Source: Malaciobacter halophilus
Lineage (GTDB): Bacteria; Campylobacterota; Campylobacteria; Campylobacterales; Arcobacteraceae
Reading direction: 5' to 3'
Assembly (NCBI RefSeq): GCF_002837275.1
Contig: NZ_NXIF01000027.1
Span: forward strand, 1-64,000
DNA length: 64,000 nt
Of this stretch, positions 16,697 to 26,800 are shown piece by piece (positions within the stretch are counted from its first letter, which is position 1; each line of letters begins with the position of its first letter). The position numbers and the translations under genes are program-made. The notes beneath the pieces are model-generated. The model was not told the DNA's origin. It saw only the letters and a program-made list of their open reading frames with translations, and did not search any database.

Positions 16697-17536
16697 GTGA
16701 GTAGCGAAGAGATAGAAGATATTGTAGAGTTGGAAAATGTTGATATGAGCTTAAGCTATTTAAATAAGATATTATCAAATAAAAAAAGTTTTAATGAGGC
16801 AAAAAAAAAGTATAAAGATAGATTTTATTGTACTATGCTGATGATATTAACCCATGAAAAATATAAAGAGTCTAAAGCAAAAGAGTTGTTTAATGAAATC
16901 CAAACTCATAAAAAAGAATTAAAAGAGTTGTTAAATAGAGATGTTGGAATAGTTGTCGCAACGATGGACTATTTATACAATATTAAAAAAGAGTTATCAA
17001 CACCTATGATAATAGAAGAGCAAAAAAGTGATGTTATTTCACAAAGTTCTGTAAAGGATAAACTAACAGGACTTTATGCTAAAGATATTTTTCAAATATT
17101 TTTAGATAAAGAGTTTAGTTTAGCATCAAGAAAAAGAAATGATTTATGTTTAATAATGCTTGATATTGATGACTTTAAAAAAATAAATGATAGTTTTGGT
17201 CATCAAATAGGAGATGAAGTTTTAGAAAAATTAGGGAAAACTATAAATAGTAATATTAGACAAATGGATTTTGCATGTAGGTATGGAGGAGAGGAGTTTG
17301 CAATTATTATGCCAAACTCAAATAAAAATGATGCAATAAAATTAGCAAAAAGATTAAGAAAAAAAGTTGAAGAGTTAAAATTTTCCAATTTTAATATTAC
17401 AATTAGTTTAGGTATTTCAATACTTACTCAAAAAGTAAAAAATAGTAGTGATTTAATTAAAACTGCAGATAAAGCATTATATAGTGCAAAAAAAAGAGGA
17501 AAAAATAGATATGAGTGTTTTTCTACTCATAACTAA
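16697..17536 (+). CDS. diguanylate cyclase (GGDEF)
   Basis: 279 residues with a GTG start directly after the preceding stop. The N-terminal about 115 residues are a helical domain without a recognised sensor and without membrane segments. The C-terminal GGDEF domain is intact: L-D-I-D-D-F-K-K-I-N-D near residue 155 and the active-site C-R-Y-G-G-E-E-F near residue 195. An R-x-x-D inhibitory site (N-I-R-Q-M-D) lies before it. It should make cyclic di-GMP in the cytosol. It overlaps the convergent gene downstream by 14 bases. Confidence 0.88.
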   Translation: MSSEEIEDIVELENVDMSLSYLNKILSNKKSFNEAKKKYKDRFYCTMLMILTHEKYKESKAKELFNEIQTHKKELKELLNRDVGIVVATMDYLYNIKKELSTPMIIEEQKSDVISQSSVKDKLTGLYAKDIFQIFLDKEFSLASRKRNDLCLIMLDIDDFKKINDSFGHQIGDEVLEKLGKTINSNIRQMDFACRYGGEEFAIIMPNSNKNDAIKLAKRLRKKVEELKFSNFNITISLGISILTQKVKNSSDLIKTADKALYSAKKRGKNRYECFSTHN

Positions 17537-18476
17537 TATAATTATTTTCTTTTTCAAAATATATTTCATAAAGATTTAAAAATCTTTTTAATGCTTGGTT
17601 TATCAACTCTAAAATATCTACTATTAATAAAGAACTAAAACTATCTAAAAATACCAATTCATTATTTATATATCTATAAATGTATATTTTTGAATCATCA
17701 TTTGAATTATCATGTAGAACTAATGAGTATTCAGGAAGAAGTTTTGTTTCTTTTAATAATTTTTTTATAGGTGTGAAATTAAATTTTTTACCTTCATGGG
17801 AATTTGGAATCATATAAAGATTTTTTTCAATAAAATCAAACTTCTTCCCACTAAACTCTTCAACTAAATAGTAGTTTCTTAAAAAAGAGAGATTGTGAGT
17901 TTCATAACTTCCATCAATTAACTCAATATCAATTCTTTTTGAATTGTCAATTATCTCTACTATTTCACTATCTTGAATATCTTTTTTAATATCAACTTCA
18001 TCCTCTTTCTCTTCTTCTGAAATTATTATTTCATTATTTAGATTTTTTTTAGAAATAAATTCTTTTAATTTTTTTGAGAATTCCGTATATGTTATGACAC
18101 TCTTTTCATCATTTTTAACTTTTTTTAATGAACCTCTTGATAAAAGGTAATTATAGATTTTTTTTGAAGTTTCAAACTCCTCATTTAAAATTAATTGTAA
18201 TATTGTATATTGATTATTTAAAAATACTTTATTTATATTGTGTTCATTATAGCTTTTACTAAAATACTTTAATAAAAAGTTTCTATATGTAAATACTGAA
18301 ATGTCAACATTTAATTCTTGTTTTATTCTTTTGATTTGTTCTTTTAAACTTGGATTACCTTTTAGGTATGTTTTAATTTTATCTTTATTTTGTAATAAAA
18401 CTTTATGTTTTTGTTTTAAAAACTCTATTTCTTCTTCATTTATATATTCACTTAAATCATACTCATCTTTTTTCAT
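17523..18476 (-). CDS. unknown protein with helix-turn-helix-like N-terminus
   Basis: 317 residues from ATG 18476, preceded by AAAAGG; the frame is open 60 bases further, but that part is hydrophobic and lacks a ribosome site. The first about 110 residues contain a segment (I-K-R-I-K-Q-E-L-N-V-D-I-S-V-F-T-Y-R-N-F-L) resembling the short helix-turn-helix found in plasmid-type regulators. The middle is very acidic and probably disordered (about 140-170), and the C-terminal half is an alpha/beta domain with no recognised family. Its 3' end overlaps the convergent GGDEF gene. Function unknown. Confidence 0.55.
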   Translation of the reverse strand: MKKDEYDLSEYINEEEIEFLKQKHKVLLQNKDKIKTYLKGNPSLKEQIKRIKQELNVDISVFTYRNFLLKYFSKSYNEHNINKVFLNNQYTILQLILNEEFETSKKIYNYLLSRGSLKKVKNDEKSVITYTEFSKKLKEFISKKNLNNEIIISEEEKEDEVDIKKDIQDSEIVEIIDNSKRIDIELIDGSYETHNLSFLRNYYLVEEFSGKKFDFIEKNLYMIPNSHEGKKFNFTPIKKLLKETKLLPEYSLVLHDNSNDDSKIYIYRYINNELVFLDSFSSLLIVDILELINQALKRFLNLYEIYFEKENNYISYE

Positions 18477-18606
18477 AATAGACCTTTTAATTAAAATAAA
18501 ACATTTTTTTAACAAAATATAATATAATTTTAACAAAACAAAACAAAAAAATTATAAAAAAGAGAATTTTAATAGATAAAAATAGTAATTAAATTAAAAA
18601 ATACAT

Positions 18607-18768
18607 CTAATCATCATGTAAAGTAACAGACCAGTTTTTGTATTTTGGATTAGTATTTATCTCATCAATCTCTTTTTGTGTAAGATTTAAGTATTTCATT
18701 GATTTGCCATCCCAAACAATACAAGAAAAAGTTTTCTTTTTAAAAAGTGATTTTATTTTTTTCAACAT
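18607..18768 (-). CDS. 53-aa conserved-looking hypothetical protein
   Basis: Read from ATG 18768 to TAG at 18607. A near-ideal TAAGGAGTTACA ribosome site lies just upstream, which is strong support for translation. The protein starts with a basic helix (M-L-K-K-I-K-S-L-F-K-K-K) and then has C-I-V-W-D-G-K-S-M-K-Y-L-N-L-T-Q-K-E-I and a C-terminal W-S-V-T-L-H-D-D. No family recognised. It stands alone between two larger genes. Confidence 0.6.
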   Translation of the reverse strand: MLKKIKSLFKKKTFSCIVWDGKSMKYLNLTQKEIDEINTNPKYKNWSVTLHDD

Positions 18769-18874
18769 TGTAACTCCTTAGTGCTAATTTTATAAATGAG
18801 TAACTTTTATGCAACTTATATTTGCTTTTATGTATTAAATATTGTAGAATGAACAAGTAGTAAAAAGGTGTCAT

Positions 18875-21505
18875 ATGAAAACTATTTCAAAAACAATTAT
18901 AATCTACTTTTTTTTATTATCTATTTTGAATGCTAATGATAAAGTTATTCTACAACTAAAATGGTTTCATCAGTTTCAATTTGCTGGATATTATATGGCA
19001 AAAGAGAAAGGTTTTTATCAAGATGTTGGCTTAGATGTAATAATAAGACAAAGAGAATCAGATAAAAACAACATAAAACAAGTCATTAGTGGTGAAGCAA
19101 ACTATGGAATTTCAGATTCTATACTTATGTTATATAAAGCTAAAGGAGAACCTGTAGTTGTTATTGCACCTATTTTTCAACATTCACCTAGTGTTTTAAT
19201 GACACTTAAACAAAGTGGAATTGATACTCCTTATAAATTAAATAATAAAAAAATGGTATTTTATGAAGATGATACAGATGGCTTTTCTATTCTTGCTATG
19301 TTAAAAAAACTAAATATTAATCCTATATTTATTAGAAAAAGAGGAAAGGGAGATTATTTAAAACTAATAAATAAAGAGGTTGAGGCTTCTCCTGCTTATT
19401 TAAGTAATGAACCATATTATTTAAAGAAAAAAGGCCTGGAATTTAATATTATTAATCCTGCGCATTATGGTTTTGATTTGTATGGAGATATTTTATTTAC
19501 AAGTGAAAATGAAATTAAAAATTATCCTTTTCGAACTAAAAAGTTTAAAGAAGCTAGTTTAAAAGGATGGGAATACGCATTAGATAATATTGAAGAAACT
19601 ATTGAACTTATATATAAAAAGTATAGTAAAAATAAATCAAAAGAGCATTTACGACATGAGGCTAATGCTTTAAAAGATATGATAGTAAAAAATTCAGTTC
19701 CACTTGGAACTTTAGATAAAGGAAGAGTTCAATATATTTATAATATGTACAGAAGTCTTGGTCTTATTAATAAAGATTTAGATTTTGAAAATTTTATTTT
19801 TGATGAGTTTCAAGATAAGCATAAAATCATTTTAACAAAAAAAGATAAAAAGTATTTAGATGAAAATAGAGTTTTAAAATATTGTATTGACCCTTCATGG
19901 ATGCCTTTTGAGGGGATAAATAAAAATAAACATACTGGAATAACAGCTGATTTTATAAAAATTTTTAAAGAAAAATTGCCAAATAATAAAATAGTTTTAC
20001 ATAAAACAAATACATGGACAGAAAGTTTAGATAGTATTAGAAAAAAACAGTGTGATTTTATTCCTTTATTATATCATTCAAAACAAAGAGAAGAGTATAT
20101 ATTTTTTACAAAAGATTATATTAAAGCCTCTTTAGTTATTGCTACAAAATTGAATGAACCTTTTATAAATGATTTTTCTAAGATTATTAAGAAAAAAATT
20201 GCACTATCAAAAAATTATGCATATATAAATGTAATAAAAGATAAATATCCAAATTTAAATATTGTTGAAGTTGATAATATTAAGCAAGGATTGTTAAAAG
20301 TTAAGAATGAAGAAGTTTTTGCATTTTTAGGTCTATTACCAAGTGTAGCTTATCACATACAAAAAGAGTTTTTTGGGGAATTGAAAATAACAGGAAAACT
20401 TAATGAAGAAGTTCCTTTATCTTTAGGTATAAATAAAGAATCTAAGCAATTAAGTTTAATTTTTGAGAAAGTTTTAAATAGTATTTCAAAAGAAGAACTT
20501 GAACAGATATTAAATAGTTGGTTATTAGTTAAATATCAAGATAGTATAGATTATAAAACAATTTTTTTAACAATAGTAGTTTTTACTATTATTATATGTC
20601 TAATTTTATATAAAAATATGACATTTAAAAAACTAAATAAAAAATTAAATGCTTATTTGAATATTATAGATAAAAATGTGCTTACTACAACTACTGATAA
20701 AATGGGTAATATTACATATGTGTCAGAAGCTTTTTGTAATTTAAGTCAATATTCAAAAGATGAGCTAATAGGTAAAAAATATAGTTTGGTTAAACATGAA
20801 GGTATGAAAGAAGAGCTTTTTAAAAAAATACAAAAAACAATAAATAGTGGAGAAATCTGGAAAGGAGAACTTAAAAATAGAAAGAAAAATGGGGATTGTT
20901 ATTGGGTTTTTGCAACTATTTCACCTTTGTTTAATAGTAAAGGTGAAATTATTGGCTATACATCAATTCGAGAAGATATTACAGATAAAAAAAGAATTGA
21001 AGAGATATCTATAAAAGATGGCTTGACAAATATATATAATAGACGATTTTTTAATGATACTTTTTTTAAATTTGTAAATAGTTGCAAAAGAAGTGGCGAA
21101 CTATTTGCTTTTATAATATTAGATATTGATTATTTTAAGCAGTATAATGATAATTATGGTCATCAAAAAGGAGATGAAGTATTAATAAATCTAGCAAAGT
21201 ATTTAGATAATAATCTTAAAAGAAGTAGTGATTATTGCTTTAGATTAGGAGGAGAAGAGTTTGGAGTACTTTTTTCAACTAAGAGTAAAGAAAAAGCAAT
21301 TAAATTTACAAACAAATTATGTAAAGGTATTGAAAATTTAGCTATTAAGCATGAACATAGTAATGCTAGTAGTTATATTACAGCATCTTTTGGAATATGC
21401 TGTGTAGAACCAAGCTGTATAAATAGTATCAATGAGATTTATAAAAAAGCAGATGAAAAATTGTATGAAGCAAAAGCACAAGGTAGAAATAGGGTTGTTT
21501 TTTAA
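18875..21505 (+). CDS. two-sensor (NMT1/THI5-like and SBP_bac_3-like) PAS-GGDEF protein
   Basis: 876 residues. A signal peptide (about 1-19) is followed by an NMT1/THI5-like substrate-binding domain (L-Q-L-K-W-F-H-Q-F-Q-F-A-G-Y-Y near residue 27), a second periplasmic binding domain of the family-3 type (about 325-555, L-K-Y-C-I-D-P-S-W-M-P-F-E), a membrane segment near 570-590, a PAS domain with PAC motif (about 600-705) and a C-terminal GGDEF domain (R-L-G-G-E-E-F near residue 795). It probably couples periplasmic ligand binding to c-di-GMP synthesis. The stop lies one base before the 3' end of the convergent tRNA-Leu gene. Confidence 0.88.
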   Translation: MKTISKTIIIYFFLLSILNANDKVILQLKWFHQFQFAGYYMAKEKGFYQDVGLDVIIRQRESDKNNIKQVISGEANYGISDSILMLYKAKGEPVVVIAPIFQHSPSVLMTLKQSGIDTPYKLNNKKMVFYEDDTDGFSILAMLKKLNINPIFIRKRGKGDYLKLINKEVEASPAYLSNEPYYLKKKGLEFNIINPAHYGFDLYGDILFTSENEIKNYPFRTKKFKEASLKGWEYALDNIEETIELIYKKYSKNKSKEHLRHEANALKDMIVKNSVPLGTLDKGRVQYIYNMYRSLGLINKDLDFENFIFDEFQDKHKIILTKKDKKYLDENRVLKYCIDPSWMPFEGINKNKHTGITADFIKIFKEKLPNNKIVLHKTNTWTESLDSIRKKQCDFIPLLYHSKQREEYIFFTKDYIKASLVIATKLNEPFINDFSKIIKKKIALSKNYAYINVIKDKYPNLNIVEVDNIKQGLLKVKNEEVFAFLGLLPSVAYHIQKEFFGELKITGKLNEEVPLSLGINKESKQLSLIFEKVLNSISKEELEQILNSWLLVKYQDSIDYKTIFLTIVVFTIIICLILYKNMTFKKLNKKLNAYLNIIDKNVLTTTTDKMGNITYVSEAFCNLSQYSKDELIGKKYSLVKHEGMKEELFKKIQKTINSGEIWKGELKNRKKNGDCYWVFATISPLFNSKGEIIGYTSIREDITDKKRIEEISIKDGLTNIYNRRFFNDTFFKFVNSCKRSGELFAFIILDIDYFKQYNDNYGHQKGDEVLINLAKYLDNNLKRSSDYCFRLGGEEFGVLFSTKSKEKAIKFTNKLCKGIENLAIKHEHSNASSYITASFGICCVEPSCINSINEIYKKADEKLYEAKAQGRNRVVF

Positions 21506-21590
21506 TGGTACCTGTGGAGGGACTCGAACCCTCAAGACCTAAGTCATCGGATTTTGAATCCGACGTGTTTACCAGTTTCACCACACAGGC
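21506..21590 (-). tRNA. tRNA-Leu (anticodon CAA)
   Basis: On the minus strand an 85-nt cloverleaf can be folded: acceptor stem GCCTGTG/CACAGGT (one G-T pair at the end), an anticodon stem TCGGA/TCCGA around TTCAAAA giving anticodon CAA, a long class II variable arm, the T-loop GGTTCGAGTCC and an encoded CCA. The long variable arm and CAA anticodon identify leucine (TTG codons). Confidence 0.95.
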
Positions 21591-21612
21591 ATATATTTAG
21601 TTTTAGAAAAAA

Positions 21613-21643
21613 AAAGCCCATCCAATATTAATGGATAGGCTTT
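21613..21643 (-). terminator. intrinsic terminator of the HU gene
   Basis: On the minus strand AAAGCCTATCCA and TGGATGGGCTTT form a 12-bp stem with one mismatch around a 7-base loop, followed by a run of T residues. It lies 20 bases past the HU stop codon. Confidence 0.85.
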
Positions 21644-21662
21644 CAAAGCTTGATGCAAGTAA

Positions 21663-21938
21663 TTACTTAGCTACTGCTTCTTTTAAAGCTTTACCAACTT
21701 TAAATTTTGCAACTGTAGTAGCAGGTACTGTTACAGTTCTATCAGTTCCTGGAACTTTAGCTGTTCTTTCAGCTCTCTCAGAAGTAGTAAATGTTCCAAA
21801 TCCAATGAAACTTACAGAATCTCTTTTAACTAATGTCTCTGTAATAGTATCTAATACCGCGTCAACAGAATTTTTTGCGTCTTTTTTTGATAATCCAGCT
21901 TTAGCAGCTACTGCATCGATAAATTCAGCCTTGTTCAT
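21663..21938 (-). CDS. HU family DNA-binding protein
   Basis: 91 residues, the standard HU length. It has the N-terminal M-N-K-A-E-F-I-D-A-V-A, the D-S-V-S-F-I-G-F-G-T-F motif, and the beta-arm with the T-V-T-V-P-A proline. It is a histone-like nucleoid protein that bends DNA. It stands alone, with an AAGGAG site upstream and a strong terminator downstream. The arm is less basic than in E. coli HU (T-D-R-T-V in place of R-N-P-x-T). Confidence 0.93.
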   Translation of the reverse strand: MNKAEFIDAVAAKAGLSKKDAKNSVDAVLDTITETLVKRDSVSFIGFGTFTTSERAERTAKVPGTDRTVTVPATTVAKFKVGKALKEAVAK

Positions 21939-22058
21939 AGAAGAACTCCTTATATAAATTAAAATGTTATCAAACTTTATAGTATTTAACCTTTAAGAAA
22001 GCTAAAAGTATGCGTATATTGGGGTTCTAAGAGCAATATTTTAGAAAAATTTAATATT

Positions 22059-22637
22059 TTACTGGTAAGAAGACCTAATACTTAGCAATCTACAACTGTT
22101 TTCCATGATAGCAACTTTTCTTACTAATTCATTAATATCTCTATCATATACATACATTCCAACGCCTTTTATAATCATCACATGAGTATTAGACTCTTTT
22201 AAGTATTTAGTAATTTCAAGTGCGTTTCTATCATACCAAGTATTATAATCTCCTGGATTTATTATTGGCACTTCCCCAAAGGTAGTTTTACCAAAATAGT
22301 CATCAAAAACAATTTTGTCATGATCAAGTGTATATGCTGTTGTAAAAATAGGCACTCCAAATGCGATATATTTTGCTTCATGAATATTATTGTATATTGT
22401 TGCATGTATATGTGCTTCAATACTTGCAATATTCCAACGGTAGTCTTGTTTAGTAGTACTTAAATGGCAAAAAGAGTTTTCACTCATCTCATCAAAGATT
22501 GCATCTGCTGTGTTTATTATAAATGAATTATGGTCAACTTTTGCGGATATTGCACCATGATAAATACCAAAAAAGTTTTTTCTAAACATTGTTAAAGATA
22601 AGTTACTTAATAATTTAACTGTATTACTATCAATCAT
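22059..22637 (-). CDS. class II aldolase/adducin-family protein
   Basis: 192 residues. The metal-binding H-I-H of I-E-A-H-I-H-A-T-I-Y (near residue 77) and the early G-A-I-S-A-K motif match the class II aldolase/adducin fold (fuculose-phosphate aldolase type). A third His may lie in the C-terminal half. Such enzymes use Zn(II) to cleave or isomerise sugar phosphates; the substrate here is not evident. It is divergent from rsmH. Confidence 0.75.
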   Translation of the reverse strand: MIDSNTVKLLSNLSLTMFRKNFFGIYHGAISAKVDHNSFIINTADAIFDEMSENSFCHLSTTKQDYRWNIASIEAHIHATIYNNIHEAKYIAFGVPIFTTAYTLDHDKIVFDDYFGKTTFGEVPIINPGDYNTWYDRNALEITKYLKESNTHVMIIKGVGMYVYDRDINELVRKVAIMENSCRLLSIRSSYQ

Positions 22638-22698
22638 TTTAAAATGCCTTAAATTAAAATTTAGATATTATATATAAAATTTAATAAGGACCTTTTTA

Positions 22699-23601
22699 AT
22701 GGACATTCCACACGTTCCCGTCTTGTATCAAGAGACCTTGGAAGCTTTTAATGATATTGAAGATGGATATATAATAGATTGTACAACTGGATTTGCAGGG
22801 CATAGTCAAGGAATTCTTGAAACAAATAAAAATATAAAACTTATATGCAATGATCAAGATGATGAAGCATTGGCATTTTCTAAGAATAGATTAAAAGATT
22901 ATGAAAATAGAGTTACTTTCAATAAAGGTAACTTTGAAAATGTATTAATTAAATTTAAAGATTACAATATTAAAGGTATTTTAGCTGATATTGGAGTATC
23001 TTCTTTACAACTTGATAAACTTCAAAGAGGATTTGGTTTTGAAAGTGATACTTTAGATATGAGAATGGATCAAACACAAGCTTTAGATGCAAGTACAGTA
23101 GTAAATAACTATTCTCAAAATGAATTAGAAAAAATATTTAAAGAGTATGGGGAAGTAAGAGAATATAAAAAAGTTGCATCACTTATAGTAAATAATAGAC
23201 CCTTTAGTTCATCAAAAGAGCTTGCAGATTTTTTATATAAAAATATGCATAAAGGAAAAATTCATCCTGCAACTTTACCTTTTCAAGCTATTAGAATTGA
23301 GGTTAATGATGAGCTTGGAGTTTTGCAAAGACTATTTGAATCAATACAAGAGATTAAACCACAAAATTGTATTATAGCAATTATCTCTTTTCATTCATTA
23401 GAAGATAGAATTGTAAAAAACTATTTTAAGAAGTGGACAAAATCTTGTATTTGCCCACCTGAAGCTTTTCGATGTACTTGTGGTAATAACCATGCTTTAG
23501 GTAAAATTTTAACTAAAAAACCTATAACACCAACAAAAGCAGAGATAAAACAAAACCCAAGAAGTAGAAGTTCAAAATTAAGGATTTTTAAATTTGATTA
23601 G
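22699..23601 (+). CDS. rsmH: 16S rRNA (cytosine-1402-N4)-methyltransferase RsmH
   Basis: 300 residues. H-V-P-V-L-Y-Q-E-T-L at the start, the SAM site D-C-T-T-G-F-A-G-H-S near residue 27, I-L-A-D-I-G-V-S-S-L-Q-L-D near residue 93, the R-G-F-G-F block and the late S-F-H-S-L-E-D-R-I-V-K motif all match RsmH (MraW). The family usually carries A-D-L-G; here it is A-D-I-G. It heads a cluster with an FtsL-like gene, as in division/cell-wall clusters. Confidence 0.96.
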   Translation: MDIPHVPVLYQETLEAFNDIEDGYIIDCTTGFAGHSQGILETNKNIKLICNDQDDEALAFSKNRLKDYENRVTFNKGNFENVLIKFKDYNIKGILADIGVSSLQLDKLQRGFGFESDTLDMRMDQTQALDASTVVNNYSQNELEKIFKEYGEVREYKKVASLIVNNRPFSSSKELADFLYKNMHKGKIHPATLPFQAIRIEVNDELGVLQRLFESIQEIKPQNCIIAIISFHSLEDRIVKNYFKKWTKSCICPPEAFRCTCGNNHALGKILTKKPITPTKAEIKQNPRSRSSKLRIFKFD

Positions 23602-23848
23602 ACTTGATGCTAAGAATTCTATTTTAATAGCTTTTTGTATTCTATCTATTGCTTTAGTACTTTACGTACCAAAGATTTATCTTAGAAATAATATATATTA
23701 TGTTAGTAAAGATGTAAATAGATTATATGCACATTATATATCTTTAAAAGAGGAAAATCGATTCTTAGCTCAACAATTAGAGGATATGAAGTTTAAAAAT
23801 CAAATTGTTGACTCACTTATAATTAAATCACTAGAAGAGAAAAAATGA
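23594..23848 (+). CDS. FtsL-like small division protein (putative)
   Basis: 84 residues with a TTG start overlapping the end of rsmH by eight bases. It has one membrane segment (about 10-30) followed by a predicted periplasmic coiled coil (N-R-L-Y-A-H-Y-I-S-L-K-E-E-N-R-F-L-A-Q-Q-L-E). This topology, size and position directly after rsmH are those of FtsL, which is poorly conserved in sequence. The call rests on position and architecture only. Confidence 0.6.
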   Translation: MIRLDAKNSILIAFCILSIALVLYVPKIYLRNNIYYVSKDVNRLYAHYISLKEENRFLAQQLEDMKFKNQIVDSLIIKSLEEKK

Positions 23849-26800
23849 TAAGAAATATGATAGAGTTTGCATTAAGAAAACCAGTACTAAATCATATGTT
23901 ACTGGTCTTTTTGCTTGTTCTATCAATTTTTTCATATAACAATATTCCAAAAGAGATATTTCCACCTTCTTCTTTAGATGCTGTTTCTATTACTGGCTCA
24001 TATTCTGGAGCTAGTTCTGATTTATTAGATAAGATTGCTGTTGAAGATATAGAAGATGAACTTTTAGGGCTTAGTGAAGCGAAAAAAATTACTTCAGTTA
24101 TTAAAAATGGTTTTTTCTCTATAAAAGTTGATTTAAAAGATGGAGAAGATGCAAATTTAGTAGTTGATGATGTAAAAGATATTATTGCACAAATAAAAAC
24201 AAATCTTCCTGCTGATATGGATGAACCTACTGTAAAAAGTATGGAGCATACTTTCCCTCTTATTACTGTATCTTTATATTCAAAAGATGGTTCTAAAAGT
24301 AAAAATGAACTTTTAGAGCTTGCAGATGATGTAAAATCAACAATTATGCAATTAAAAGATTTATCAGAAGTTACCGTATTTAGTAAAACAGATAAAGAGC
24401 TATTAATAAGCTTTGATGAAAATAAGATAGAAGCTTTAAATTTAAGTAAAGTAGAAGTTATTAATGCAGTAGGAAATATAAGTTCTATTTTTCCAGTAGG
24501 TATTATAAAAGATAGTACTAAACACTATTATTTAAGCACTTTTAATGGACAAAAAAATATTAATGATATTAAAAATACTATTTTAAAAGTTGGTGGAAAA
24601 AAACTATATTTAAAAGATATTGCAAATGTTGAATTTAAACTTGCAGATGTAGATGATATATCTCATTTTAATGCAAAAAGAAATGTAGCAATAGGAATTA
24701 ATAAAGGGTTTGAAGGTGATTCAATAGAATTAGTAAAAAAGATTAAACAAATTACTAAAGATTATGAACAACTTTATTCTGATATAGAGTTTGATACTTA
24801 TATTGATACTTCTATTTGGATTAAAAATAGACTTAATACTGTTGTTTCAAATATTTTATTTGGATTGATATTACTTTTTATAGCTTTACTTTTGTTTATT
24901 AATGTAAGAATAGCAATAGTAATTGCTATTGGTATTCCTACTTCTTTTATGATAGCTCTTATTGCAGCAGACTATTTAGGATATAGTTTAAATATGCTCT
25001 CTTTATTAGGTGCTTTAATTGCACTTGGAATGCTTGTTGATGAAGCAATAGTAGTTGGTGAAAATATTTATAGACATATGGAGATGGGAAAAGATAAGTT
25101 TAAAGCTGCAAGAGATGGTGCTTTAGAGATGTATCCTGCTGTTTTAACAGCAACAGCAACCACAATTTTTGCTTTTTTACCTATATTGATTATGAGTGGA
25201 GAAACTGGTAAGTTTATGCAAATACTTCCTATTATGATAACAGTTTTGCTTTTGTCTTCTTTAATAGAAGCTTTTTTCTTTTTACCTCTTCATTCGATGC
25301 AACTTTTAAAAGTTAGTAAAGAAGATAGAAAGTCTCATAAAGTCTGGGACTTCAATAAAAAATTGTATTCAAAAGTTTTAGAGTTTTTATTAAAAGGAAA
25401 ATATTTTACTTTACTTATAATGTTAGTTGTAATTTTTTCTATAACTTTTATCTTATTTAAAAACTTAAAATTCCAATTTATGCCATCTTTTGATACTACG
25501 CAAGTATATATAAGTGGTTCAGTAGGAGTTGGTAATAAAATAGAGCAGACTGAAAAAAGAGTTTTTGAAATAGAGAAACTTCTTTTAAATAGCATAGATT
25601 TTAATACAGAAGTAAGCTCTATTAGTTCGGTAATAGGAATGAAACTTGATGGAAAGAATCAACCTCAAAATGAGGAGTTTTATTTTCAAATATTTGTAAA
25701 TTTATATGAAAGAGCACCTCAAAATCTTTTTGATAAATATATAAATCCATATTTGTCTCCTAAATATGATGATACAAATATGATAAGACAATCAAGTGCA
25801 CAAGAATTAGAACAAAGAATTAAAAAAATAATAGAAAAAAATATACAAACATCTAATTTTGATGAATTAAAGATTTTTACTCCAAAAGCTGGAATTGTAA
25901 AAAATGATATTGAAATAGCAGTTTCAGGAGAGAATAAAAAAGTTCATAAGGCAGTAAATATTATTAAACATAAGTTATCATCTATTAAAGGAGTATCAAA
26001 TATAGCTGATGATGCACTTTTAGGAAATTATGAATTAAAGTTTAAAGTAAATAAGTATGGACAACAAATAGGAGTTGATGAGCAGACTATTCTTTCTCAG
26101 TTAAGACCTTTTTATTCAAAAGCTGCTTATTCAAAAATGTTTGATAAAAAAGGAATAGTTGAGATTGTTTTTGAAAGTAAAAATAAAGATATTTTACAAA
26201 GTCTTGATAGATTTGAAATAGTATTGCCAGATAAAAAAAGAGTACTTTTAAAAGATGTAGCTACTTTTGTAAAAATACCTGCTTATTCTCAAATATTTAA
26301 AGAGAATAATAGAAGAATTACTAGTGTAACAGCTTCTATTACAAATACTACTTCTTCTGATGTATATGAAGAGTTAACACCTGTTTTAAATAGTTTAAAA
26401 AAATTAGTAAAATTAGATATTAAAGGAGAACAAGAAGAGAACTCAAAGGTTCAAAAAGAGATGGCTGAAGCTGCATTAATTGCAATAATTCTTATTTTTA
26501 TAGCTCTTGTTTGGATGTTTGATTCTATGATAAAACCACTAATTATTATAAGTACTATTCCTCTTTCTATTCTAGGTGTTTTAGTAGGGCATGTAATAAT
26601 GGGAATTAATCTAACTATGCCAGGACTTATAGGAGTTGTAGGCCTTGCAGGTGTTATTGTAAATGATGGTATTATTATGATGGACTTTATAAAAAAGGCA
26701 AAAAATTTAAAAGAAATAAAAGAACAAGCAATATTAAGATTAAGACCTATTTTACTTACTTCTATTACAACTGTTTTAGGTTTGAGTTCTTTAATATTTT

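Noticed and set aside
21506-21590. tRNA-Leu as an attachment site for a mobile element
   Set aside because: Ordinary genes lie on both sides. No integrase and no repeat of the tRNA 3' end was seen in the window.
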